Below, piece after piece: positions 26,710 through 36,010 of a stretch of DNA of 64,000 nucleotides (positions are counted from its first letter, which is position 1; each line of letters opens with the position of its first letter). Source of the stretch: CAYYIS01 sp964470965. GTDB taxonomy: Bacteria > JAAXHH01 > JABIQT01. The DNA lies in assembly GCA_964470965.1 (NCBI GenBank), contig CAYYIS010000006.1, positions 1 to 64,000 of the forward strand, read 5' to 3'. The notes below the pieces were generated by a model. It had not been told where the DNA came from, searched no databases, and was given only the letters and a program-made list of their open reading frames with translations. Both the position numbers and the translations under genes were made by a program.

Positions 26710-27495
26710 ATGTTACCAGGTATTATGTCTTGTTACCGGTCAGAATTACAAATACCATTTGGTGATGAAACTGTTACCGTCCTGTTGTCCACCCCGGAAA
26801 CCCGGAAACTGAAATCCGATCGGGTTCTGCTATTGACATTCGCCAGCGACAGGACCGCCGCCACAACCACCGATCCATATCGCCTCGTTTCGGACGTCTT
26901 TCTGTCCCAAGGCCATACCGTCCTCAGTTTTGACCTGCCCAACCACGACACGCAGATCAACGAATACGGTGAGGGCATTGCCGGCATGCGCAATGCCTTC
27001 GTAGCCGGGCAGGACCCGTTTCAGCGATTTGTCGTACGGGGCAGGGCGGTGATCGACCACTTCATCAGGCAAGAGCTTGCGTGGCCCGGCCGGATCGCAG
27101 TCTCCGGCACATCGCGGGGTGGATACATGGCGCTGCGACTGATGGCATCCGATGACCGGATCGCCGCGGGGGCTGGTTTTGCGCCGGTAACGGACTGGCG
27201 CGACTTGAGTGAATTCGAACAGGACCGGAACCGGGATGACGTGGCGGCGTTACGCCTCTCCTGCCAATCCGACGCCCTGGCCACCCGCCCCGTGTTGATG
27301 GCCATCGGCAACCACGACGAGCGCGTCAACACCGAGTCCTGCTGCCGATTGTATTTGGATCTTTGTGACGCCAGGCGTCGGAATGGAAGGAATACGGGCA
27401 GCCTAGCCTTCTACTGCACAGACGATCCGGGTCATAGCTGCGCTGCGGACCTCTATCGAAAAGGCGCTGACTTCTTACTGGAGCATCTCCGATGA
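26710..27495 (+). CDS. Alpha/beta hydrolase (prolyl-oligopeptidase-like)
   Basis: A 261-residue cytoplasmic hydrolase with the alpha/beta fold: nucleophile elbow GTSRGG (S135), acid in NHDERV (D203) and base in DDPGHSC (H242), in the right order and spacing. It resembles the S9/dienelactone-hydrolase group, which cleaves small esters such as acetylated sugars. A second in-frame ATG lies at 26725 and could be the true start. The stop overlaps the start of the AGE-epimerase gene in ATGA, so both are made from one message. A role in de-esterifying sugars before epimerisation is an inference from context. Confidence 0.75.
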   Translation: MLPGIMSCYRSELQIPFGDETVTVLLSTPETRKLKSDRVLLLTFASDRTAATTTDPYRLVSDVFLSQGHTVLSFDLPNHDTQINEYGEGIAGMRNAFVAGQDPFQRFVVRGRAVIDHFIRQELAWPGRIAVSGTSRGGYMALRLMASDDRIAAGAGFAPVTDWRDLSEFEQDRNRDDVAALRLSCQSDALATRPVLMAIGNHDERVNTESCCRLYLDLCDARRRNGRNTGSLAFYCTDDPGHSCAADLYRKGADFLLEHLR

Positions 27496-28712
27496 ATCCC
27501 GGATTTCGTAGAACGAACCTTGCCGGAATGACATTGCACGCCCTAAGGGATCGTTATCGTGAAGACCTGTTCGAACGCTACCTGCCGTTCATGGATCGGT
27601 ACGGCATAGACCACGATCTGGGCGGATTCACGTGCACGCTGGACCATGATGGGACTCTGGTGCGCTCAGATAAACACATGTGGTACCAGGGGCGCGGCCT
27701 CTGGGTATATTCGTATCTGTACAACCACTTCGGCGGAGATCGGTATCTGGAAATCGCCCGGAAAACACAGGCATTCATCCTGGAGCACGGGCATGACGGA
27801 AAAGACGGGTGGTACACGAATTTAACCAGGGACGGCGCCCCCGCCGGCAAAGTGGACGACCGGGGTTACACCGGGTTGTTCATAGCGGAGGGATTGCAGG
27901 AATACTACAGGGCTACCGGCGACCTGGCCTCTCTGGAACAATCTATACAAATTCTGTGGGATATGCTGGCGATCCTCGACGATCCCGGCCGGCACATAGA
28001 CGAAGGCTATGTGCCGGCTTCCTACCCCGGCATGAGGACACTCGGCAGCCACATGGTCCTGATCCTGATCCTCACCCAGATCCTCTCGCAGCATGCCGAC
28101 CCGGATCTCGACACGCTGGCCGAACGGGTGCGGGATGCCATTGTAAATCGATTCTGGAACCCCGATTACCGGCTGCTGAACGAAGCCGTGGCGCACGACT
28201 ACAGTCGGCCGGATGACGTCAACGAGGATTTCATCTACCTGGGACATGCCATCGAAACCATGTGGATGATGCTCCTGGAGGCCATACGACTCGGGGACCG
28301 GGCTTTATTCGATGTGACGGCGCATCGGTTCCAACGACATGTGGAAGCTGCCTGGGACGATGTCTACGGCGGTGTCTTCCGGGCCATGAGCGTGCACGGC
28401 CCTTACGTGTTCGACAAAGTTCTCTGGGCACAGGAAGAGGTGCTGATCGGCACCATGATCCTCATTGAGCATACGGACAGTGAATGGCCGGTACACTGGT
28501 TCGACCGCATGTACCGGCATCTCCAGGAAGCCTATGCGCTGCACGGCCGCGGTCTCCCACACTATCAGAACAGCGGAGACCGGAAAATGACGTTCACACC
28601 GCACGTCACGCGCAAAGAAAACTACCACCACCCCAGGCACCTGATGCTCAACCTGCTTTCCCTGGATCGGATAATAAAGCGAGGAGGAAAGACCTCGGGC
28701 CTATGGGATTAA
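27492..28712 (+). CDS. AGE-family N-acylglucosamine 2-epimerase/isomerase
   Basis: A 406-residue protein with the (alpha/alpha)6-barrel pattern of the AGE/YihS family: GGFTCTLDHDG near the N-terminus, then MWYQGRGLWVYSYLYN (the conserved R-x-x-W region), DDRGYTGLFIAEGL and a C-terminal HHPRHLML. AGE enzymes convert aldoses to ketoses or epimerise N-acyl-glucosamine or cellobiose at C2; substrate cannot be inferred from sequence alone. It is coupled to the preceding hydrolase by a 4-bp overlap. No secretion signal, so it acts on imported sugars. Confidence 0.83.
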   Translation: MNPGFRRTNLAGMTLHALRDRYREDLFERYLPFMDRYGIDHDLGGFTCTLDHDGTLVRSDKHMWYQGRGLWVYSYLYNHFGGDRYLEIARKTQAFILEHGHDGKDGWYTNLTRDGAPAGKVDDRGYTGLFIAEGLQEYYRATGDLASLEQSIQILWDMLAILDDPGRHIDEGYVPASYPGMRTLGSHMVLILILTQILSQHADPDLDTLAERVRDAIVNRFWNPDYRLLNEAVAHDYSRPDDVNEDFIYLGHAIETMWMMLLEAIRLGDRALFDVTAHRFQRHVEAAWDDVYGGVFRAMSVHGPYVFDKVLWAQEEVLIGTMILIEHTDSEWPVHWFDRMYRHLQEAYALHGRGLPHYQNSGDRKMTFTPHVTRKENYHHPRHLMLNLLSLDRIIKRGGKTSGLWD

Positions 28713-28849
28713 AGGGATGAGGAATGGTTGTGATATCCCGTCTCCACGGTGATATCGGACACGTTCCTGCGCGGCCTGTGAGGAAAGGTAAAATCCCACT
28801 CTTTACATGGCCCAAACGGTACTGGGGAATCAGGCCCGGGCCCAAAAGC

Positions 28850-30409
28850 CTACCCCCAGATAGTTTCCATGCCCCAGGCGTCCAGCCCGCGCAAAACAGC
28901 GGCAGCGCCCCGGGCCTCGAGGGACACCCCTGTGCTGTCTTCCCTAGCGGGATAAACACGTAATGCAAGGCATTGCTGTCCGTTGGCAAAAACTTCGATC
29001 ACGCTTCGGTCTATGAATATACGCAGCTTGAGCGTTTCTTCTTCTCCAAGCGCAAATGGCGCGATTTCCTCCGGACGGGCGTACACGTCAGGCAGCAGCG
29101 AAGCGCGGGAAATGTCTATCGAAAGCGCATCCTGCTTGAATCTGTGCCCCGAATCGTTGAACTGCAAGAGGCCGTTGCGGTAAAACGTAATCGTCGTGGT
29201 CTCCTCGCCCCCGGACGACCGAAGCACATTGACACTCACCTCACGGGCATTTTTCGGATCGACCTCAAGAATCAGTTCCATTACGTTGCCGTCGATACCC
29301 CCCATCAAAACTTCCTGGTTGGCCGGCAGGGCAGTCTCCCCGACCTGCCTGTGTTCTGTCCGAAGGGACTGGGTCGAGGCTACCGGCACGATCTCCAGAG
29401 TACCATCCGCCAGCAACGTCAACCTGCGGGGAAGCGACATGATGTGGTTCCAGCCTTCGCACGGTTTGCCTTCGTTTATATTGTGGATAACATAGATTCC
29501 GTCTTCGCCGTCCGGCATGGCGGTAGGCGCATGCACGGCGCCGGGATCGATGGCACCAAAATTGAACCGGCCGTGTCTGGTCGGTGAGAATTTTCGTTTC
29601 AGTCTGTCATAGTCACCGATCAAATACTGCGAACCACGCTGATGACTGGCGAACACCAGAATATGCTTGTCGCCGATGGGCCAGAAGTACGGCACGGCGC
29701 CGTCTTCTCCCGGCCCGGTATAAACATCGCCTTCGATGAACGGACCGAGATAATCCCAGTGTCGTAAATCTTTCGAAAAAAACAAGTGCTGTGCCATACG
29801 GCACGTACCGAAGATAGGACCGTCCACGTAGCTGCCGGAGAGCGTGTAATACCCTTCTTCTTCTCTCCAAATGCAGGGATCATACACCCGGTAAGGCCTG
29901 CCGTTCTCATCCGGCTTTATGCCCGGAATTACCGGATTGCCCGGGATTTTTTCCCAGTTTAACAACAATGGATCTTCTGACACGGCAACCATGTTCCCTG
30001 CTTCGGTACCGTGGTACATGGCGATGACACGGTCGTCCTCTGCAAGCGTGGAACCGCTGAAGCAGCACCGTTCGATCCCAGGAAAGATGGCCAGCGGCAG
30101 GTCCTCCCAGCGCACCAGGTCGTCGCTCACCGCGTGCCCCCAGTGCTGCCGTGTATCTTCCGGAGGGTAGGCCTGGTAGAACAGGTGATACCGCCCCTGC
30201 CAGTAACACAGCCCGTTCGGATCGTTCAGGTTGCCCTCGGGATTAACATAGTGGTACGCCGGGCGGTAGGGGTCAGCGGATAACACGCTACGAGATTCGG
30301 CGAACCGCTTAAGCAGGGGATCGGTCTTCAGCTGCGCTTGTTGCCCTGCCACCGTAGTGGCATAAGTCCGTTGCTGTACTTTTGAAATGTATTCCGGGTT
30401 AACCGGCAT
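28850..30409 (-). CDS. Glycoside hydrolase family 32-like (fructan/sucrose type)
   Basis: A 519-residue protein with the GH32 five-bladed propeller and C-terminal beta-sandwich. The nucleophile motif is LNDPNG (D63) and the strand FSGS is present. The family's RDP appears as VYDP (D177), and the Glu-Cys acid/base motif is replaced by GEDGAVPYFWP, where E235 is the likely acid. A C-terminal IFIDRSVIEVFANGQ matches GH32. It would cleave beta-fructosides, but the altered motifs leave the substrate open. No signal peptide is evident, so intracellular action is expected. A GAGGAG ribosome site precedes ATG 30409. It is co-directional with, and 35 bp downstream of, the TIM-barrel hydrolase gene. 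Confidence 0.82.
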   Translation of the reverse strand: MPVNPEYISKVQQRTYATTVAGQQAQLKTDPLLKRFAESRSVLSADPYRPAYHYVNPEGNLNDPNGLCYWQGRYHLFYQAYPPEDTRQHWGHAVSDDLVRWEDLPLAIFPGIERCCFSGSTLAEDDRVIAMYHGTEAGNMVAVSEDPLLLNWEKIPGNPVIPGIKPDENGRPYRVYDPCIWREEEGYYTLSGSYVDGPIFGTCRMAQHLFFSKDLRHWDYLGPFIEGDVYTGPGEDGAVPYFWPIGDKHILVFASHQRGSQYLIGDYDRLKRKFSPTRHGRFNFGAIDPGAVHAPTAMPDGEDGIYVIHNINEGKPCEGWNHIMSLPRRLTLLADGTLEIVPVASTQSLRTEHRQVGETALPANQEVLMGGIDGNVMELILEVDPKNAREVSVNVLRSSGGEETTTITFYRNGLLQFNDSGHRFKQDALSIDISRASLLPDVYARPEEIAPFALGEEETLKLRIFIDRSVIEVFANGQQCLALRVYPAREDSTGVSLEARGAAAVLRGLDAWGMETIWG

Positions 30410-30444
30410 GAATGCTCCTCGGTGAAAATCTGTCGTTTTATGCT

Positions 30445-32007
30445 CTAATGCCAGCGCTGCCCCCAGGCCTTCACGGCATCGAGAGCGGCTTCCACCTCGT
30501 CTTCATGATTCGGCAATGTGTCCTGAACAACGGACAACGTGGGGATGGCGGGAATGTCGGCTTTCGGGGGAGCAAAGGGACTGTGGCCGGATTCAAACAC
30601 GCCGTTGGAACCTTTGCCGGGCGCGCCACAGTATAGGTGGTATGCGGTGCGGCAGTAGTGGTGAAACGGGTGGTCGTGGGCCAGATGGGCGGCATGCTGG
30701 AAAAGCGGGAAGAGGTTCAGGTGGAGATCACATCCGTTTTCCCCGAAAACCAGATAGTCATCGTATCGATAATGCAAAGATTCGATGAGCTCTGTTAGTC
30801 CTTCGAGTAGGTTATGCCGGGGATCCCGGGGCATCCAACCACTGATATCCAGCATGGCACCGTCCGTGTCGAAGGTGTCGGTGGTCCATGCAATCCGGTC
30901 CAGGAGATGCTTCCGGAATTTCGGCTCCCCCACGTTCAGCGGCTGCCAAACAGGCTCGTTGGAAAGATCTTCGTCCCACTCCGTCCAGTCGCAGATTTCC
31001 TGCAGGTCAAAAGGCGTCCGGCAGGCCGCGTCCTGGAAACCCAGTGTCCGGGTGTTGGCGTAGTTGGACGCGATGACGCCAAACATGGGTATCACATGCA
31101 TACCAAGCGCATGAGCGCCCTCCACCATTCGCCTCAAACCTGAAGCACCGCCGCAGGCTTCAGACGGCAGGTATAACGGATAGTTCCAGTAATACCGGCC
31201 GTCCCAGCCGGGAAGGTAGACCAGCACATGTCTTCCGTCCATGCGCTCAGCGATCCATTTGAGGATTTCGAGTTGCCGGTCGAATGTGTTGAATACGTAT
31301 CCTGTCCACCCCTCGCAGTGCATATTCAGGACAAGGCTGATACTTCTGAACCAGTCCGGCACATCCGTCCGGTCGTCCCAGGGACGAAGGCCCCGTTCCT
31401 CCTCGAGCATACGGTACCAGACCTTGCTGGCTTTGCCTTCTCCGGTATTTCGGATGAGACGCCACTGTGACCCCGTCATCTCCCCGGACCGATCCGTGTA
31501 CGCCTGATCTTCGCTCAGATTGAACACATGGCATCCCGAATAATCCCGGTACACCGCCCACCGGCGGAAGCGGACATCAGTGGTTGCAGGCACAATGGCT
31601 GCATTGCTTCCGTCCACGGTCTTGATCACCGGGAAGGCCGAAGTGTCGAGGCCCGGCGTGGGCCAGGCCTCGATTGCTTCCTGGTCCGATGCGACCGGCG
31701 CCGCCAGATCCCGGATCAGTATGGTGATGCCTTTGATATCATGGGAGGTGCCTGCCCTAACCCGGAAGACCAGGTCCTCTCCTTCCTTCCGGATATTCGC
31801 TGTAATACTTCCTGAACAACGCTGCTGACCACCGGCAAACTGAAGACCTTTCGCTTCTATTGCCAACCGCGAGTCATCCTTTTTCACTGATATGCTTTCC
31901 GGGTCTATACCATAGACATTTTCGAAGGTACAGACCCGGAAAGCAAACCGGAGGCCATCGAAATCGAAATAGGGATCTGCGAAATCGAATCCGAATTTAT
32001 GGATCAT
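30445..32007 (-). CDS. Unclassified TIM-barrel glycoside-hydrolase-like protein
   Basis: A protein of 520 residues. The first ~200 residues are beta-rich. Then comes a (beta/alpha)8-like part: VLNMHCEGWTG, HVLVYLPGWDGRYYWNYP, LGMHVIPMFG, DGAMLDISG (D387) and DYLVFGENG (E423). A strand-ending Asp and a later strand-ending Glu, 36 residues apart, have the look of a nucleophile/acid pair of clan-H or -D alpha-glycosidases. I cannot place it in a numbered family. The ATG at 32007 has GGAG 7-8 bases upstream. It is the first gene of a two-gene operon with GH32, so cooperation on the same glycan is likely. Function otherwise unknown. Confidence 0.6.
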   Translation of the reverse strand: MIHKFGFDFADPYFDFDGLRFAFRVCTFENVYGIDPESISVKKDDSRLAIEAKGLQFAGGQQRCSGSITANIRKEGEDLVFRVRAGTSHDIKGITILIRDLAAPVASDQEAIEAWPTPGLDTSAFPVIKTVDGSNAAIVPATTDVRFRRWAVYRDYSGCHVFNLSEDQAYTDRSGEMTGSQWRLIRNTGEGKASKVWYRMLEEERGLRPWDDRTDVPDWFRSISLVLNMHCEGWTGYVFNTFDRQLEILKWIAERMDGRHVLVYLPGWDGRYYWNYPLYLPSEACGGASGLRRMVEGAHALGMHVIPMFGVIASNYANTRTLGFQDAACRTPFDLQEICDWTEWDEDLSNEPVWQPLNVGEPKFRKHLLDRIAWTTDTFDTDGAMLDISGWMPRDPRHNLLEGLTELIESLHYRYDDYLVFGENGCDLHLNLFPLFQHAAHLAHDHPFHHYCRTAYHLYCGAPGKGSNGVFESGHSPFAPPKADIPAIPTLSVVQDTLPNHEDEVEAALDAVKAWGQRWH

Positions 32008-32249
32008 AAAAAAACTCCGGGCCAGGGTAATCAGTTTAGCTAAATATATCGCAGGTGATCAGAGGTGTCAATCATGCGAACGACCTTAAAATCTCCACCG
32101 AATGTAAATTAAATTGACAATCCGATAAAAGATAATGTTCATGGTACAGGATAAAAGATCTTGGAGTCCTGGGTTTCCCGATGTGTCTGACGGTGGTGGA
32201 ATGACACCTCAGCGAAGTCAGAACGATTTATAATGCAAGGAGCCTGATG

Positions 32250-33212
32250 ATGTCGCAGCTGCGTGTTGCCGTGGTAGGGGCGGGGCCGAAGGGCCGTCAG
32301 CATGTGGAAGTGCTGCATGCTTTTGAAGATGTGGATCTGGTCGCACTTTGTGAGCCGGTGGATGAGGTGAGGGACAGGGTCGGCGATGCGTTCCAGGTGC
32401 CCAGCCGGTATGCGGACCTGGATGCCATGCTGGATACAGAGACGCTGGACGCCGTTTTTCTCGGAACCCCGCCTCAATTGAACGCACCGATCGCCCAAAT
32501 TTGTGTGGGACGAGGTCTCCATACTTTTCTTGAAAAACCACCCGGAATGAATGCGGAGGAGACGGAAGCTCTGCGCGATGCGGTAGACCGTGCCGGCGTG
32601 AAGGCCATGGTCGGCCTGAACCGTCGTTTTCATCCTATCATAAACAGGGCACTCGAGATGGTCCGGGAGCGGGGACCGGTGGTGCAACTTGTCGGCGAGT
32701 TCCACAAAAGCCTGGAAGGCATCATCGCACGGAACAAATATCCTTTTCCGGTGATAGATAATTTCCTGATGACAAACGATATTCACGCCATAGACATAGT
32801 ACGTTTTATGGCCGGCGCAGAGGTGAAGCAGGTACATAGCTTTGCCCGGCGGGTGGACTCCCCCTACCGCAACGTTCACGCCGCGTTGGTACGTTTTGAC
32901 AACGATGTCATAGCCAGTTACACCTTCAACTACACGACCGGAGACCGATTGGAACGTTATGAGATTCACGGCATCGGTGTTTCAGCCTATCTGGAAGGGG
33001 TGAAGCGCGGCACGGTCCTCTGCAACGGAGAAAAGCACGATCTCACCGAGGAGGAATGGGGCGCTTCCGGCGGCACGGAAGAAGAAGACCGGTTTTTCCT
33101 GGACTGTATCCAGGAAAACCGCCCTGTGACTCCCCCGGGCGCCAGTATGGACGAGGCGGTAAAAACGGCAAGATTGGTAGATGCCATACGCGAAGGCATC
33201 ATAGAGGTTTAA
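32250..33212 (+). CDS. Gfo/Idh/MocA-family sugar dehydrogenase
   Basis: An oxidoreductase of about 320 residues. The N-terminal NAD(P) Rossmann fold begins VAVVGAGPKG; LEKPPGMN is the family's EKP motif with the catalytic Lys; GLNRRFHP and DIHAIDIVRFMAG follow in the substrate domain. Such enzymes oxidise or reduce sugars, inositols or sugar acids. AAGGAG at 32237-32242 is 7 bases before the ATG at 32250 and only 4 before one at 32247, so the second is preferred. It diverges from the hydrolase operon and overlaps the convergent isomerase gene by 4 bp at the 3' end. The substrate is unknown. Confidence 0.87.
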   Translation: MSQLRVAVVGAGPKGRQHVEVLHAFEDVDLVALCEPVDEVRDRVGDAFQVPSRYADLDAMLDTETLDAVFLGTPPQLNAPIAQICVGRGLHTFLEKPPGMNAEETEALRDAVDRAGVKAMVGLNRRFHPIINRALEMVRERGPVVQLVGEFHKSLEGIIARNKYPFPVIDNFLMTNDIHAIDIVRFMAGAEVKQVHSFARRVDSPYRNVHAALVRFDNDVIASYTFNYTTGDRLERYEIHGIGVSAYLEGVKRGTVLCNGEKHDLTEEEWGASGGTEEEDRFFLDCIQENRPVTPPGASMDEAVKTARLVDAIREGIIEV

Positions 33213-34129
33213 ATTCCATGGATCAACTCTCTCATGTTGGCAAAATTGATCCGCATCGCCTCTTCCGCAGAACCATTGGCCGGTTTGAAGTGGGTGGCGA
33301 TGGAAATCACAGCATTGACCTGGTAATCTCGCAGGTTTCGCAGTACGGTCGGAAAATCCACCTCCCCTTCACCGATGGGACAGTATTCAAAATCGCATTT
33401 CAGGCCGTCCAGGATGCGCATGTCTTTTATGTGAAGCGTATGGAGATATGGACGGATATTTTGAAACCCGCGTGTGGCGGAATCCGCTTCCCCGCAGTTC
33501 ATGGTATCCGCCGGGCCCCAGATTGTCTTCAGGCGGGGAGAGCCGACCGCTTCGATCACCTGCCGCATGTGCTCCGTGGTGTTCGTATAATTCCACGGCA
33601 TCATGCACAATGGAAGATCTACATTGTATTGCTCCGCGTCTTCGGCCAGCAGTGTGAATGCTCGGACCAGTTTGTCCATATCAAGATCGGAGATAATACC
33701 GCCGCGAGTCATCCACCGCATGGGCCAGGTCGGTTTACCGGCCGTGTATTCACCAGGCCACGCGAACGTGAATGTGGCGACCGCGGGGGTCTTGAGACGG
33801 ACGGCCATCCTCATGGCAGCGGTCAATTCCTCGCGGGCTTCCAGGAATTCTGGATGCTCAGCCATACGCTTCAGGTCGAGATCGCAGAGGTGTACTTTTT
33901 TGAATTTACGACCGCCGCAGATCAGGAAAATCTCCGTTTGATTCTTATCCGCGCAGGAACGGATTCGGTCGATCTCCGCATCGGTCATGGCCTCGAAAGG
34001 CGGATCACTGGGCGAGGGTGAATACCAGAGACGGTCGGCACCGATCTCTTTCGCTATAGGAAACGCCTGTTCGTAAGGCAACTGAAGCTCGCTCGTGAAC
34101 ATGGCAAGATTGAACGTGTAGTCGGTCAT
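33209..34129 (-). CDS. Sugar phosphate isomerase/epimerase (xylose-isomerase-like TIM barrel)
   Basis: A 306-residue TIM-barrel protein of the AP-endonuclease-2/xylose-isomerase-like superfamily. Strand ends carry acidic and His residues expected for the metal site (ADRLWYSP, TFTFAWPG, LPLCMMPWN, KTIWGPADTMN, LHTLHIKDM, GEGEVDFPTVL). Typical members interconvert ketoses or keto-inositols. The canonical EN motif is degenerate (MPWN), so ligand assignment is uncertain. It is convergent with the Gfo/Idh gene, overlapping its stop by 4 bp, and divergent from the first PhyH gene. Confidence 0.78.
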   Translation of the reverse strand: MTDYTFNLAMFTSELQLPYEQAFPIAKEIGADRLWYSPSPSDPPFEAMTDAEIDRIRSCADKNQTEIFLICGGRKFKKVHLCDLDLKRMAEHPEFLEAREELTAAMRMAVRLKTPAVATFTFAWPGEYTAGKPTWPMRWMTRGGIISDLDMDKLVRAFTLLAEDAEQYNVDLPLCMMPWNYTNTTEHMRQVIEAVGSPRLKTIWGPADTMNCGEADSATRGFQNIRPYLHTLHIKDMRILDGLKCDFEYCPIGEGEVDFPTVLRNLRDYQVNAVISIATHFKPANGSAEEAMRINFANMRELIHGI

Positions 34130-34242
34130 GATAACATCCTGAATTCTAAGGTGATTGAAGTTTAATGAGGGAATCTAATGATACAGTTAGCGAGTGGGAA
34201 GGATTTATATACATCTTACAAAACACAGATTCGGAGGACATA

Positions 34243-35058
34243 ATGATCACGGGTAAAATCTTTCCCGGCGAAAAACCGGACGATCAAGAAATGGAAGACA
34301 TCCTCAACCGATTCTACCGTGATGGCTTTGCTCTGATCCCCGGTGTTCTGAATCCTGAGGAAGTTGCCGTGCTGCGGGAGGTGACGGACCGGTGTTTTTC
34401 GGATCCGGTCCTTAAGGGCACCGAATACACCAGTACTTCCAGTAACGGCAGCGGCGGTTCTGAAGGATTTGTGCTGCGCAACACCCTGGAGCTGGATCCG
34501 GTGTTCGTGGATATGCTGGTGCGTGAACCTATCCTCAGCCTTGCCGAAGCGGTCGTCGGAGAAGATTGTAAATTCTGTGGTCAGAATGTGATCCGGAATC
34601 CAAGAGGTAAAGCCATCGCAGTATGGCATGTGGACGACCGAGTGGAATTCCCTCTGCCGGACGATGTGCCGCGTCACAATCCCGGGATAAGAATGCCGGT
34701 TCAGTGGTTCACCATTCAGATGGCGCTGAGCGAGATCGAAACCGTCGAAGACGGACCGACCCAGTTCGTGCCCGGCAGCCATTACTCCGGAAGAAACCCC
34801 AACGACCAGGAAAAACCGGAGTTCGAAGGCCATGGACCCATCTCGATGTTCTGCAAACCCGGCGATATCTATCTCCAGAACAACCAGTGCTGGCACCGTG
34901 GCGCGCCGGTAATGTCGGACCGGACCCGTTATGTGTTCCAGTCGCAGTACGCGGCGCGGTGGGCGCATAGGCGTTTCGGCGAATACACTCGGGTACCGGT
35001 ACCTCCCGCAGTACTCAACAGGGCGGACGAACGTCTTCGAGGGGTACTGGGCGTGTGA
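34243..35058 (+). CDS. Phytanoyl-CoA dioxygenase (PhyH) family, copy 1
   Basis: A non-haem Fe(II)/2-oxoglutarate oxygenase of 271 residues. The facial triad is visible: H129-V-D131 (AVWHVDD) and distal H218 (QCWHRGAP), with R227/R229 (SDRTRY) to bind 2-oxoglutarate. GPTQFVPGSH is the family's loop before the distal His. The frame is open to 34165, but GGAGG at 34233-34237 is 5 bases before the ATG at 34243. Bacterial PhyH proteins hydroxylate very varied small molecules; the substrate here is unknown. It heads a run of PhyH, PhyH and enolase genes. Confidence 0.87.
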   Translation: MITGKIFPGEKPDDQEMEDILNRFYRDGFALIPGVLNPEEVAVLREVTDRCFSDPVLKGTEYTSTSSNGSGGSEGFVLRNTLELDPVFVDMLVREPILSLAEAVVGEDCKFCGQNVIRNPRGKAIAVWHVDDRVEFPLPDDVPRHNPGIRMPVQWFTIQMALSEIETVEDGPTQFVPGSHYSGRNPNDQEKPEFEGHGPISMFCKPGDIYLQNNQCWHRGAPVMSDRTRYVFQSQYAARWAHRRFGEYTRVPVPPAVLNRADERLRGVLGV

Positions 35059-35180
35059 TAATAATGCCATATGAAATCGTGTTCTTTACAACAGACGCAT
35101 AGATATCCTCTCATACATATGCGTCGAAAATCCTCAACGTGTTCCGTACATCACACACCGCCTTAATGTATGGAGAGATC

Positions 35181-35981
35181 ATGGCGACAGCAAAAGACTA
35201 TACGGCGCAGATTACCGCTGATGAAGTTCAGATCCGGGAATGGGTGAATACGTTCCACCGTCAGGGGTACCTGTTTCTCGAAGAGGTGCTGCCGCTCGAC
35301 TGGTGTGAAGAGCTGCGGCACGATCTGGATCGGGCGATCGAGAATGAAGAGGAGAAGACGACTGGGGAAATACACCTTGTGCACCGGATGTTCGAGCAGA
35401 GCCACGCCAACTTGAAATTGTTTGGTATGGAGCCGATTGTCACCTTCGCCGAGACGATCATATCACCCGAATGTCACGTCATCCACAACAACTCCTTCCT
35501 TACCCCCCCCGGCGGCGGTATCTCCGGCTGGCACCAGGACGATCCGCCCCATTACGTGGTTACCGATGGCGAACCGCCGAATAACGTACATCTGCCCGTT
35601 CTATTCTTCACCGTCAACTACTACCTGACCGATGTCACCGAAGCCGAGCATGACGGCACGGAAGTTATACCCGGCTCCCATCTGTTTGGAAAAGCGCCGC
35701 CAAGCAGGGATCTGTCGGGCACGGAATGGGAAGTGATGGCGCAACCCAACTTTGGCAAAGCGGGCAGCCTGGTCATGTTCAACAATCAAGTCTGGCATCA
35801 CGGCGGCACAAACCGGGGCACACGCACCCGGTACATTACCCAAGTTACGTATGCCCGCCGGATCATCGGTCACAAATACTACCCGTTCATGAATTATACT
35901 ATGCCCGAGCATGCCTACTGCGACGCTGATGAGCGATTGCGGAGGCTGCTCGGTTTTCTCCCGCATGGAACGTATGGTTAA
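35181..35981 (+). CDS. Phytanoyl-CoA dioxygenase (PhyH) family, copy 2
   Basis: A Fe(II)/2-oxoglutarate oxygenase of 266 residues. Iron ligands are H118-Q-D120 (GWHQDDPPH) and a distal His in VWHHGG (206/207), with R215/R217 for 2-oxoglutarate; TEVIPGSHLFG precedes. The ATG at 35181 follows GGAGAG; ATGs at 35139 and 35166 are less well supported. It follows copy 1 by about 120 bp in the same direction and precedes the enolase gene by 29 bp. Sequence similarity to copy 1 is low outside the motifs, so the two probably act on different substrates or steps. Confidence 0.87.
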   Translation: MATAKDYTAQITADEVQIREWVNTFHRQGYLFLEEVLPLDWCEELRHDLDRAIENEEEKTTGEIHLVHRMFEQSHANLKLFGMEPIVTFAETIISPECHVIHNNSFLTPPGGGISGWHQDDPPHYVVTDGEPPNNVHLPVLFFTVNYYLTDVTEAEHDGTEVIPGSHLFGKAPPSRDLSGTEWEVMAQPNFGKAGSLVMFNNQVWHHGGTNRGTRTRYITQVTYARRIIGHKYYPFMNYTMPEHAYCDADERLRRLLGFLPHGTYG

Positions 35982-36010
35982 TCAAAAACACTATCGTTGG
36001 AGAGGTTGCC

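Noticed and set aside
32035..32044. Palindrome TTTAGCTAAA before the TIM-barrel hydrolase gene, as an operator
   Set aside because: It is only 10 bp, occurs once, and a short AT-rich palindrome is expected by chance.
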